From: Actinoplanes campanulatus
Lineage (GTDB): Bacteria > Actinomycetota > Actinomycetes > Mycobacteriales > Micromonosporaceae
Direction: 5' to 3'
Length of the DNA: 64,000 nt
Assembly: GCF_014647795.1 (NCBI RefSeq)
Contig: NZ_BMPW01000024.1
Location: 62,001-126,000, forward strand
Shown: piece after piece, positions 25,463 through 32,660 of the stretch
Layout of the letters: each line of letters opens with the position of its first letter
Numbering within the stretch: position 1 is the first letter of the stretch
Position numbers and translations under genes: made by a program
Notes under the pieces: generated by a model
What the model was told of the DNA's origin: nothing
Databases searched by the model: none
The model's input: only the letters and a program-made list of their open reading frames with translations

Positions 25463-26073
25463 AGCAGCGCACGCTCGTCGTCATCAGCTCCGGCCTGAGC
25501 CAGCCGTCGTCGACCCGCCTGCTCGCGGACCAGTTGGCAGCGAGCGCGGTCGGCGCCGCCGCCCGGCTCGGCGTCACCCTCGACGTCCAGGTCGTCGAGC
25601 TGCGCGACCTGGCCCACGAGATCACCGACAACATGCTGACCGGTTTCGCCAAGCCGGCGCTCAAGCAGGCCCAGGACGCGGTGGCCGCCGCGGACGCGCT
25701 GATCGTGGTCACCCCGGTGTTCAGCGCCAGTTACAGCGGCCTGTTCAAGTCGTTCTTCGACGTCCTGGAGAAGGACGTCCTGACCGACAAACCGGTCATG
25801 ATGGCCGCCACGGCCGGAACCGCCCGCCACTCGCTGGTGCTGGAGCACGCGCTGCGCCCGCTCTTCGCCTACCTGCGGGCCGCGATCCTCCCGACCTCGG
25901 TCTTCGCGGCCAGCGACGACTGGGGCGCCAACTCGGTCGAGGGCCCGCTGCGCGGCCGGATCGAACGCGCCGCCACCGAACTCGCCCGCGAGGTCGAACG
26001 CCGCGAACCGGCCACGGTCACCGATCCGTTCGCGCTCACCGAAAACTTCGAAGACATGATCAAAAACCTTTGA
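25459..26073 (+). CDS. CE1759-type NAD(P)H-dependent FMN reductase
   Basis: 204 residues; the ATG overlaps the monooxygenase stop (ATGA). A flavodoxin-like fold is seen: LVVISSGLSQPSSTRLLAD binds the FMN phosphate, ADALIVVTPVFSASYSGLFK is the flavin loop, and AATAGTARHSLVLEHALRP follows. It supplies FMNH2 to the partner monooxygenase. A hairpin 35 bp after the stop closes the operon. Confidence 0.88.
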   Translation: MKQRTLVVISSGLSQPSSTRLLADQLAASAVGAAARLGVTLDVQVVELRDLAHEITDNMLTGFAKPALKQAQDAVAAADALIVVTPVFSASYSGLFKSFFDVLEKDVLTDKPVMMAATAGTARHSLVLEHALRPLFAYLRAAILPTSVFAASDDWGANSVEGPLRGRIERAATELAREVERREPATVTDPFALTENFEDMIKNL

Positions 26074-26107
26074 CGGTACGGGCTACGGGAGAAACCCGAA
26101 TCAGCAA

Positions 26108-26138
26108 GCGACGGCCCGGTGCCACACCCGGCCGTCGC
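26108..26138 (+). terminator. Hairpin after the FMN reductase gene
   Basis: GCGACGGC (26108-26115) pairs with GCCGTCGC (26131-26138), and inner CCGG/CCGG pairing extends the stem. It lies 35 bp past the reductase stop and directly before the 28-bp repeat. Confidence 0.55.
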
Positions 26139-26145
26139 CACGCAT

Positions 26146-26173
26146 CCGGGCTGACGACTCACCCGGGCTTTCG
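26146..26173 (-). repeat. 28-bp repeat, copy 2 (inverted)
   Basis: Exact reverse complement of 23194-23221. The two copies lie about 2.9 kb apart in opposite orientation and enclose the toxin-antitoxin pair and the monooxygenase/reductase pair. Recombination between them would invert this block. Confidence 0.75.
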
Positions 26174-26244
26174 GGCTCACCCAGGGCCTGCGCCTTTCTC
26201 CTCCGGGGACGCTCCACGCTGCGAGACGCTGAGGATTCTGCTTC

Positions 26245-27915
26245 CCGGGCTCTGTCGTCCCGGAGTGCCCCGCACAACGCGTTCGACCGGGCAGCTGTTC
26301 AGCTTCACATGACCTTGGCTGCGGCGGGGGTCACCAGAGCGGCCGCGACGCCCAGAAGCAGCGCGAGGTGGCCCACGTGGCCGGTCCCGAGCGCGATCCA
26401 GACGGCGTAGGCGATGCCGAGCGCGATCGCCACGAGCACGGCCGCCCGCAATCCCCCGGCCAGCGGCAGCCGCCCCGCCTTCAACGCCACGACCGGGCAG
26501 ATCACCACCACCGCGACGAGGGGGATCCAGGTGATGGCGCTGACGCCCTGCAAGGGCGAGTCCCCGGTCGTCGCGATCAGCCCGACCGGCACCGCGCAGC
26601 AGGAAGCGGTCGCCAGCGGGGCCAGCAGCCAGTAGAGGCCTGCTCTGGCGCCCGCCCGCCGGGCCCGCCGCACGGCGACGAGGGTGAGCACCAGCCCGCC
26701 CAGGAACAGGGAGAACGCGAGGGCGAACGGGGCGTTCTCCTCGGTGTCGCCCGCGGCACGCGCCTCCTCGAGCCCGACCGGAGCGATGTCCCTGATCACT
26801 GTCGGAAAGCCGATGCGCCGCCAGGATCCGGACACATCCCGTACCGCGAACCCGTCCCGCCCGTTCGCCACCGCCACCACATGCCCGCCCGGCACGTCCA
26901 GGACCGCCAGCTCCACCGAGTAGAGGCGATGCGAATCCTGATGCGGGTAGGCGTCGCTCAAATGCGCGACGTCCTCCTCACTGATCTCCCAGGACATCTG
27001 CCACGGCCCGCCCCCGACGCGGCTCTCCACGGCGATCCGCCGGTGCACCGTCTGGTAGCAGACCACCGGCTCGGAGCGGGAGCACTGCGGGGCCTGCCCG
27101 GCACGCGGCCCGGCGCTCGCCACGAACGTCCGGCCGCCGTCCCGGCTCACCACCCACGGTTCGCCGGCCCGAAGATTGTCGGCGCCGAGATAGAGGGCGC
27201 CGTCCGAGTCGACGACGACGCTGTGCGCGTCCGGCGTCGGGATGGCGCTGGTCGCCGCCACCCCGGCCAGCGCCAGTGGCAGGAACACCGCCAGCCGTAG
27301 CGCTTTCAGCCACTGCGGCGCCGGCCTCGGTTCCTGCCGCGCCACCCACCACGCCACTGCCAGGAACGGCAGCGCCAGCAGATCGGCCGGATCCACCCTA
27401 ACCAGCGACGGCGTGACCAGGCTCCATGCGCCTGAGGCGAGTGCGGCGGCGTACCCCATCGTCTTGACCATGGCGAAACCCACGCCCACCGTCAGAATCG
27501 CGCCCGGCGCCACCCACCGGAATCTGGCCCGCGGCGCGATGAGGCCGGTCACGGCCGCGAGCAGCGGCGGCGCCAGCACCATCCCGGCGACATCGCTCAA
27601 CTTCCCGGTCACCCACCCGGGATGCGCGGCCTTCCACACATGATCGTTGACAACCAGCAGCACCAACGCGGCCATCGACACCGGATGCCCGAGCCAGGCC
27701 AGCGATCTCCCCCGAGAATCGTCCACGAGGGTCACCCTCACCGCCCGAGATCACGCTTCAATCCCATTTCCGGTACGGATACGAGAACCGTTTCCACGAA
27801 GGCCGCCATTGCCGCCCTTTCCGGGCGGGTCCGCCACGAGTTCGCTCGATGGCTAGGGTGAGCCCATGGGAGCGCTGAAACCGTGGCACGTGCTGTGCCT
27901 GCTGTTCTGCATGCT
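26245..27915. repeat. Right arm of the inverted repeat (complete version)
   Basis: This arm contains, on the minus strand, the complete paralogue-2 membrane gene with its flanks and, on the plus strand, the start of the small membrane gene. The left arm at 24112-24342 is its inverted and shortened counterpart. Similarity ends near 26245 and near 27915. Confidence 0.7.
26305..27741 (-). CDS. Membrane protein with Asp-box-like external domain, paralogue 2
   Basis: 478 residues from GTG 27741. Topology as in the gene at 19782: an N-terminal membrane block (NDHVWKAAHPGWVTGKLSD; GMVLAPPLLAAVTGLI), an external domain with the Asp-box-like motif SRDGGRTF, and a C-terminal membrane block, here with about six helices against three. 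The N-terminal 160 residues are close to paralogue 1 while the rest has diverged. Function unknown; an envelope sensor or adhesin is conceivable. A fragment of a third copy lies at 24224. Confidence 0.75.
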   Translation of the reverse strand: MRVTLVDDSRGRSLAWLGHPVSMAALVLLVVNDHVWKAAHPGWVTGKLSDVAGMVLAPPLLAAVTGLIAPRARFRWVAPGAILTVGVGFAMVKTMGYAAALASGAWSLVTPSLVRVDPADLLALPFLAVAWWVARQEPRPAPQWLKALRLAVFLPLALAGVAATSAIPTPDAHSVVVDSDGALYLGADNLRAGEPWVVSRDGGRTFVASAGPRAGQAPQCSRSEPVVCYQTVHRRIAVESRVGGGPWQMSWEISEEDVAHLSDAYPHQDSHRLYSVELAVLDVPGGHVVAVANGRDGFAVRDVSGSWRRIGFPTVIRDIAPVGLEEARAAGDTEENAPFALAFSLFLGGLVLTLVAVRRARRAGARAGLYWLLAPLATASCCAVPVGLIATTGDSPLQGVSAITWIPLVAVVVICPVVALKAGRLPLAGGLRAAVLVAIALGIAYAVWIALGTGHVGHLALLLGVAAALVTPAAAKVM

Positions 27916-27979
27916 GAGTGTCACCGGGATCGTCGCCGCGGTCCTCCTCATCACCAGCAGGCGGCGGCCACCCTCCTAA
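27866..27979 (+). CDS. Small single-span membrane protein
   Basis: 37 residues from ATG 27866 to TAA. MGALKPWHVL opens like TatA-type proteins, followed by one hydrophobic span (CLLFCMLSVTGIVAAVLLI) and a basic tail (SRRRPPS), but the amphipathic TatA helix is missing. TAGGGT at 27854-27859, seven bases before the ATG, would suit a leaderless promoter. Its first codons recur, inverted and interrupted, at 24112-24156. Confidence 0.6.
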   Translation: MGALKPWHVLCLLFCMLSVTGIVAAVLLITSRRRPPS

Positions 27980-28057
27980 GATCGACCTCGATCACGAACC
28001 CATGGACGGCGGCGACCCTCGTCGGCGGCGACCGTCCCGTGTGAGAGGTGCACGCCC

Positions 28058-28810
28058 ATGCATACCATCGAAGCCGCCCAGATCCTCGCGGCAGGAGTGG
28101 CGGCCGGCGCGATCAACGCGCTCGTCGGCTCCGGAACCCTGGTGACCTTCCCCGTTCTGCTGGCCCTCGGCTACCCGCCGGTCGTCGCGAACGCGTCCAA
28201 CACGGTCGGCCTCGTGCCCGGCTCGTTCGCGGCCGCCTACGGATACCGGGCCGAGGTCGCCACCCATCGCCGCCTGCTGCTACCCCTCGGCGCCGCGGCC
28301 GTGGCTGGCGCGATCGGCGGGGCACTGCTGCTGCTCGTCCTGCCCGACGCCACGTTCGGCGCCGTCGTCCCGGTCCTGATCAGCCTGGCGCTGGTGCTGA
28401 TCGTCCTCCAGCCCTGGCTCGTCCGTGCGCTACGCCGCCGCACCGCCGCCGGCCCCCGCCCGGTCGGGCCGGTCCTCATCGGCGCGGTGTTCGCGGCGGG
28501 CGTCTACGGCGGCTACTTCGGCGCGGCGCTCGGAGTCCTGCTGCTGGGCGTGCTCGGGATCCTCGTCTCCCCGAACCTGCAACAGGTCAACGGCCTCAAG
28601 AACATCATCGCCGGGCTGGCCAACACGGTTGCGGCCCTGGTCTTCGTCGCGGCCGGGATCGTCGCCTGGCTGCCGGCCCTGCTGATCGCGGTCGGCTCGG
28701 TGGCGGGCGGGGTGCTCGGCGCCCGCTACGGCCGTCGCCTGCCGGACGCGGTCCTCCGCACGGTGATCGTCGCCGTCGGCCTGACGGCCGTCATCCGCAT
28801 GGTCGCCTGA
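28058..28810 (+). CDS. TauE/SafE (TSUP) family anion exporter
   Basis: 250 residues with about eight membrane helices and a GAGAGG ribosome site. The two halves carry the related family motifs AGAINALVGSGTLVTFPVL (first) and FAAGVYGGYFGAALGVLLLG (second), which line the transport path. TSUP proteins move sulfite, sulfoacetate or other organosulfur anions out of the cytoplasm. No sulfur-metabolism neighbour narrows the substrate. Confidence 0.88.
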   Translation: MHTIEAAQILAAGVAAGAINALVGSGTLVTFPVLLALGYPPVVANASNTVGLVPGSFAAAYGYRAEVATHRRLLLPLGAAAVAGAIGGALLLLVLPDATFGAVVPVLISLALVLIVLQPWLVRALRRRTAAGPRPVGPVLIGAVFAAGVYGGYFGAALGVLLLGVLGILVSPNLQQVNGLKNIIAGLANTVAALVFVAAGIVAWLPALLIAVGSVAGGVLGARYGRRLPDAVLRTVIVAVGLTAVIRMVA

Positions 28811-28860
28811 CCGCTTCTCGGGCTTCCCGTGCGGCTGTCGAGTGGAGCTCTTCGTGGTCG

Positions 28861-29110
28861 AGGTCTGCGTTTCGCCTCCGGCTTCTCTTCCGGTACGCGT
28901 GTCCTCGTTCTTGTTCATCAGGGCCGTCCCGTCCGGTCGGCGCGCTCGCTGCCTGCTCCGGCCTGTGCCGCGCCCGCCGGGCTGAGTCCCTGCCGCTCCG
29001 CTGCGCGAAGCGGCCCTAATCGGGAGGAAGTAGGTCTACTTTCGAGCTAGATCGGTGCGCGGGCAGGCCGGGCCGGCCGTCGCTTCCTCGGGTGCCGCCG
29101 GTCCCGGCCG
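28861..29110 (+). repeat. Dispersed intergenic repeat, copy A
   Basis: Blocks TTCCGGTACGCGTGTCCTCG (from 28888), a 28-base stretch from 28917 identical to copy B, GCCTGTGCCGCGCCCGCCGG (28961-28980) and AGATCGGTG (29049-29057, after an extra 60-70 bases) recur in the copies at 29543, 44211 and 59036. It occupies the gap after the TauE gene. No coding potential. Confidence 0.75.
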
Positions 29111-29542
29111 GTTCACTGCCCTGCTTCCGGCCGCCCTGAGCGGGTGGTCACCCTCTTGCCGGGATTCCTGATCTCGTCCGGCTGGTAGTGGGTGCTGTCT
29201 CGGGCGCTTTGAGGCAGCCCGGGGAGCCAGCCGGACGAGATCTGTGCGCGGCCGCCTGGAAACGGAAGATCCCTCCTACCGGCCAGGCGCCCGAGTGGCC
29301 CGCTCTCCGCCGTGACGCCGGTTGCCCGGGGCGGGTGGCCGGGGTTCCACCGGGGTGGGTGCGCACGGTGACGGTGTCGTGGTCGCCCACGTGGCAGATA
29401 GCCGTAGTGGCCGCGCACGCGACGTCTTCCGTGTGCGGTCACCCACGGCTTCGACCGCCCTACCGCGCGCCCCACCCGCCAGCGTGGTGGGGCGTGTGTG
29501 CCGGCCTGGTGGGGTGGTGGGGCGTGTGCGCCGGTCTGGTCG
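29111..29542. repeat. Non-coding stretch with 30-bp tandem repeat
   Basis: No supported gene. Between about 29484 and 29543 a 30-bp unit (GTGGTGGGGCGTGTG...) occurs twice with a few changes. The remaining sequence is G/C-biased. An open frame on the minus strand (29113-29547) is Arg/Pro/Gly-rich and reads as a composition artefact. Confidence 0.55.
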
Positions 29543-29692
29543 GCCACCGATCTACGCCCGGCGGGCGCGGCACAGGCGTGAGTGGGCAGCGAGATCGCGC
29601 CGACCGGACGGGACGGCCCTGATCAGGCGGGGCGAGGACACCCGTACCGGAAAGAATCGGCAGGAAGCGAAAAGCGGACCTCGGCCACAAGA
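29543..29692 (-). repeat. Dispersed intergenic repeat, copy B
   Basis: Reverse-complement orientation to copy A, about 0.6 kb away, and the closest match to it: a 28-base identical block (29594-29621) plus CTTTCCGGTACGGGTGTCCTCG and the TGCCGCGCCCGCCGGGCGTAG end. It lies just downstream of the DUF3307-like gene. Confidence 0.75.
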
Positions 29693-29733
29693 CTTCTGGA
29701 CGGCGGGCGGACCGCTTCTCGGGGCGGGTGGGA

Positions 29734-30225
29734 TCAGACGGGTGGGCCCGCGATGATCAGCGCCGACACCGCCAGCCAGCCGATGTGCCAGGCCTGGTCG
29801 AGTTCGAACAGGCCGGTTCCCGGACCGCTGTTGGTGGGGCCGGCTGGTCGGACCACCCCGACCTGATCGATGTAGCCGCCCCGCCCGAGCAGCCGGCCGA
29901 GCCGGATCAGCGGTGTCCGGAGGTCGGCGATGAAATGCGTGACCGCGTTGAGCGTCACGCCGGCCGCGAGCCAGCCCGGCTCCAGCGGGAGTTTGAGCCA
30001 CCAGGCCGCGACCAGCAGGAACACGGTCGTGGTCAGCGTCCACGACGCCACATGGCCGGCGCAGTGCCACATCGCCGTGGACCGGACACAGCCGGCCGCG
30101 TCCAGGCCCTTGCCGTATGCCTGGACGCTGGTCTGGGCCCAGTGATCCCCGATGTAATGCCCGGCCAGCATCACGCCGAAGGCCACCGCGGCGACAACCG
30201 CCCTGACCAGATCCTCATGCTGCAT
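29734..30225 (-). CDS. DUF3307-like membrane protein
   Basis: 163 residues from ATG 30225 (MQHEDLVRAVVAAVAFG). Four hydrophobic helices carry polar residues in a pattern seen in DUF3307 proteins: AGHYIGDHWAQT, NAVTHFIADLRTP and ELDQAWHIGWLA. The repeated His/Asp could bind metal in the membrane. Function unknown. It is divergent from the AlkD-like gene. Confidence 0.65.
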   Translation of the reverse strand: MQHEDLVRAVVAAVAFGVMLAGHYIGDHWAQTSVQAYGKGLDAAGCVRSTAMWHCAGHVASWTLTTTVFLLVAAWWLKLPLEPGWLAAGVTLNAVTHFIADLRTPLIRLGRLLGRGGYIDQVGVVRPAGPTNSGPGTGLFELDQAWHIGWLAVSALIIAGPPV

Positions 30226-30430
30226 ATCGCAGTCCGCCTTCGCCGAGAGTGCCGTCTCGTCTCCACTCCAGCACCCTCCGGCGCCGAAGACCCCGAAACG
30301 TGTCCGCGCACACGCGTAGTGTCCATCACCCTGCCGTAGCTGATCTTGCCAGGCCGATTGTGTCCGTCGAATGTGGGCGGCAGCAGAGGAGTTGATCGTA
30401 GGGTGGGGGTGCACGGGACGGGAGGTTCAG

Positions 30431-31102
30431 GTGAGCGGGACGACGGTGACCGAGGTGATGGCCGAGCTGGCCGCGCTCGAGGACCCGAAGGCGCGGGCCG
30501 TCAACGAGCGGCACGGTGACGATCATGGGGTCAACCTCGGCAAGCTGCGGGCCGTCGCCAAGCGGCTCAAGACCCAGCAGGACCTCGCGCTGGAGCTCTG
30601 GGCCACCGGGGACAGCGCGGCACGGCTGCTGGCGCTGCTGATCTGCCGTCCCCGAGCGTTCGGGGCGGGGCAACTGGACGTGATGGCGCGCGAGTCCCGT
30701 ACCCCGAAGGTCCATGATTGGTTTGTCAACTATGTCGTCAAGAAGAGCCCGCACGCGGAAGAGCTGCGTGTCGCCTGGCTCCAGGACCCGGATCCGGTGG
30801 TCGCGAGCGGCGGGTGGGCGCTGACCACCGAGCGGGTGGCCCGGAAACCGGACGGGCTCGACCTCGCGGGCCTGCTCGACACGATCGAGGCGGAGATGAA
30901 GGACGCCCCGGACCGCCTCCAGTGGGCCATGAACCACTGCCTCGCCCAGATCGGCATCGAGCATCCCGGGCTGCGGGCCCGCGCCATCGAGATCGGCGAG
31001 CGGCTCGAGGTGCTCAAGGACTATCCGACCCCACCGAACTGTACGTCGCCGTATGCACCTGCCTGGATCAGCGAGATGGTGCGCCGCCAGGCCGTCGGCT
31101 GA
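30431..31102 (+). CDS. AlkD-like DNA alkylation repair protein (HEAT-fold)
   Basis: 223 residues from GTG 30431, preceded by GGGAGG. All-helical repeats with family segments GVNLGKLRAVAKRLKTQQDL, ARLLALLICRP and VHDWFVNYVVKKSP match the AlkC/AlkD DNA glycosylase superfamily, which removes alkylated bases by a HEAT-repeat clamp. Whether this member keeps activity cannot be judged. Single gene. Confidence 0.8.
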   Translation: MSGTTVTEVMAELAALEDPKARAVNERHGDDHGVNLGKLRAVAKRLKTQQDLALELWATGDSAARLLALLICRPRAFGAGQLDVMARESRTPKVHDWFVNYVVKKSPHAEELRVAWLQDPDPVVASGGWALTTERVARKPDGLDLAGLLDTIEAEMKDAPDRLQWAMNHCLAQIGIEHPGLRARAIEIGERLEVLKDYPTPPNCTSPYAPAWISEMVRRQAVG

Positions 31103-31205
31103 GATCTCGATTACTGAGCGCAACGGTACGCAGAGTAAGGGATTCCCGTCACATACCGGGCCTCCGTCGAGCGCGTGCGCCAACCTGCCGGGTAGCCTTC
31201 GGGCC

Positions 31206-31664
31206 ATGCGAGGAACCACCATCGCAGCCGTCTTCGCCTCGACCCTGCTGGCGATTTCCGGCTGCGCCACCCCCGGAGAACCTGTCGGATCCGCCGCCAC
31301 CGCGGCGCCGACGGTGTCCATCAGCGGCCTGGACAACGCCACCGCTTCCGCCTGCACCGTGGCCAATCAGGCGACTCTCGGTCAGGACGGCTACGATTTC
31401 GACATCGCCACCGCCAACCAGATCGTGACGCTCAGTAAGCAGTCGAAGAGCACGCTGATCACCGCGGCCGCGAACGTCGTCGAGCAGCCCCTCCGGAAGG
31501 CCGAGGCCACCGCCGGCGAGTTCGAGCAGGCCACCCACCTCGCCGAGCTGCGGACCGTCATGCTGAAGTTCCAGACCGTGTGCCAGGATGTCGACGCCCT
31601 CACGGTCAGCATCCAGGAGAGCCAGCGCTCCCTCGACGCGGACGCCGGAGAGACCACCCGCTGA
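31206..31664 (+). CDS. Small lipoprotein
   Basis: 152 residues from ATG 31206. A signal peptide ends in the lipobox LAISGC at about residue 20. The mature part is helical, with two cysteines (ASACTVANQ and FQTVCQD) that could form a disulfide. I recognise no family. A very strong hairpin about 90 bp downstream terminates it. Confidence 0.7.
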   Translation: MRGTTIAAVFASTLLAISGCATPGEPVGSAATAAPTVSISGLDNATASACTVANQATLGQDGYDFDIATANQIVTLSKQSKSTLITAAANVVEQPLRKAEATAGEFEQATHLAELRTVMLKFQTVCQDVDALTVSIQESQRSLDADAGETTR

Positions 31665-31752
31665 CCCGAGACCCGGCGGGACCGCTACCGCTCCCGGAGA
31701 CCCCGGACCAGGGGTTCCGCCAGGAGCCATCGGCCGACAGAGCCACGCTCCA

Positions 31753-31789
31753 CGAAGCACCCCGGACCGCACAGGTCCGGGGTTCTTCG
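31753..31789 (+). terminator. Long terminator hairpin
   Basis: Bases 31753-31768 pair with 31774-31789 with a single mismatch (16-bp stem, 5-base loop GCACA). The stem is one of the strongest in the window, and the A/T-rich TTCTTCGTAT follows the G/C core. It ends the lipoprotein transcript. Confidence 0.8.
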
Positions 31790-31901
31790 TATCCGGACTC
31801 GTTTGTTCGGCTCTGATGATCGGCTGACCGGCCCATGTGAAGACAGGCGCTTGTGGAGTTACCGTCACCGTCCACATGTCAACGGCCCTTGGGGGAGAGC
31901 C

Positions 31902-32237
31902 ATGCACGTGGAGGAAACGGTTCGGGACGCCTTGCTTCAGGTCGAAGGGGCCGCCCGCCTTTACGGTGCGGGGGAGGAGAGCATCGCCGGATTCCGGGAG
32001 ATCCTGGCCCGGCAACATCCGAACGACCGGGGGACGTACGCGTCCGCCGCGCTGGGCCGTGTCATCACCGACATCGCGTACAACCATCGCACCGAATGCG
32101 ACGGTGGTGACTGCCGGACGTGTGTGGGGCTCCAGGAGGCCATGACCGTCGTGGTCGCCAGCGTGCGCTCGATGATCGCCGACGAGATGACCTGGAAGCG
32201 CCGGCGGAGAAACCGTCGCTGGTTCTGGTCCCGATGA
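31902..32237 (+). CDS. Small Cys/His protein, first of a tandem pair
   Basis: 111 residues from ATG 31902 with GGGGGAGAG before it. Helical, with an N-H-R-T-E-C-D-G-G-D-C-R-T-C cluster near residue 65-78 that could hold a metal ion, and a basic Arg/Trp tail (KRRRRNRRWFWSR). It is a diverged relative of the next gene: both have an AxYREIL/AxYREAL-like helix, then ITDIAYNH or IVNIAAAHQH, then the cysteines, then a V-A-S-V-R / A-V-L-R-A helix. Unknown family. Its stop overlaps the next start. Confidence 0.65.
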   Translation: MHVEETVRDALLQVEGAARLYGAGEESIAGFREILARQHPNDRGTYASAALGRVITDIAYNHRTECDGGDCRTCVGLQEAMTVVVASVRSMIADEMTWKRRRRNRRWFWSR

Positions 32238-32647
32238 GCCTGCAGGACGACTTCCTGTGGTACACGCGGCGCGCCGTCGACTATTACCAGGTCCCGGATT
32301 CGGCTATCGCGGCCTACCGGGAGGCGCTGGATGTGGCGGGCGGGCCGGTCCAGCCGGGGGAGATCCGCGCGTTGCACGCGTCGATTGTGAACATCGCCGC
32401 GGCGCACCAGCACTGTGAGGTCGCGTCGTGTCCTACGTGTGAGCAGATCCGGCATGGGCTGGCCGTCGCGATGGCCGTCCTCCGGGCCGAAGTGGACGCC
32501 CACCTTCGCCGGATGACCGGTGAGGACGGTCCGGCCGTGGGCCGGGCGGGTGTTCGGCCCGATCGTGATCGCATTCCGCGCGTCTATCTCGCCGGCGAAC
32601 TGAACCCGCCCCCGGAGTTCCACGGCGACAACGAACCCACCCGCTGA
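32234..32647 (+). CDS. Small Cys/His protein, second of a tandem pair
   Basis: 137 residues; the ATG overlaps the stop of the previous gene (ATGA). The cysteine cluster reads HQHCEVASCPTC, aligned with the first protein's NHRTECDGGDCRTC. A C-terminal disordered tail replaces the basic one. The pair converges on the CHAT-STAND-TPR gene, whose end is 13 bp away. A linked role is possible but unproven. Family unknown. Confidence 0.65.
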   Translation: MSLQDDFLWYTRRAVDYYQVPDSAIAAYREALDVAGGPVQPGEIRALHASIVNIAAAHQHCEVASCPTCEQIRHGLAVAMAVLRAEVDAHLRRMTGEDGPAVGRAGVRPDRDRIPRVYLAGELNPPPEFHGDNEPTR

Positions 32648-32660
32648 CCGGCGTCCGTTC

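Noticed and set aside
29113-29547. 144-codon minus-strand frame in the repeat-rich spacer
   Set aside because: His/Arg/Pro-rich without a ribosome site, and it runs through the 30-bp tandem repeat; best explained by composition.
19782-29692. Accessory region considered as a prophage or integrated element
   Set aside because: No integrase, transposase, phage structural gene or tRNA attachment site is present; repeats alone do not show mobility.
30226-30414. Longer start for the DUF3307-like gene
   Set aside because: The extra 63 residues are polar and cysteine-rich, overlap the AlkD promoter side and do not fit a membrane protein N-terminus.
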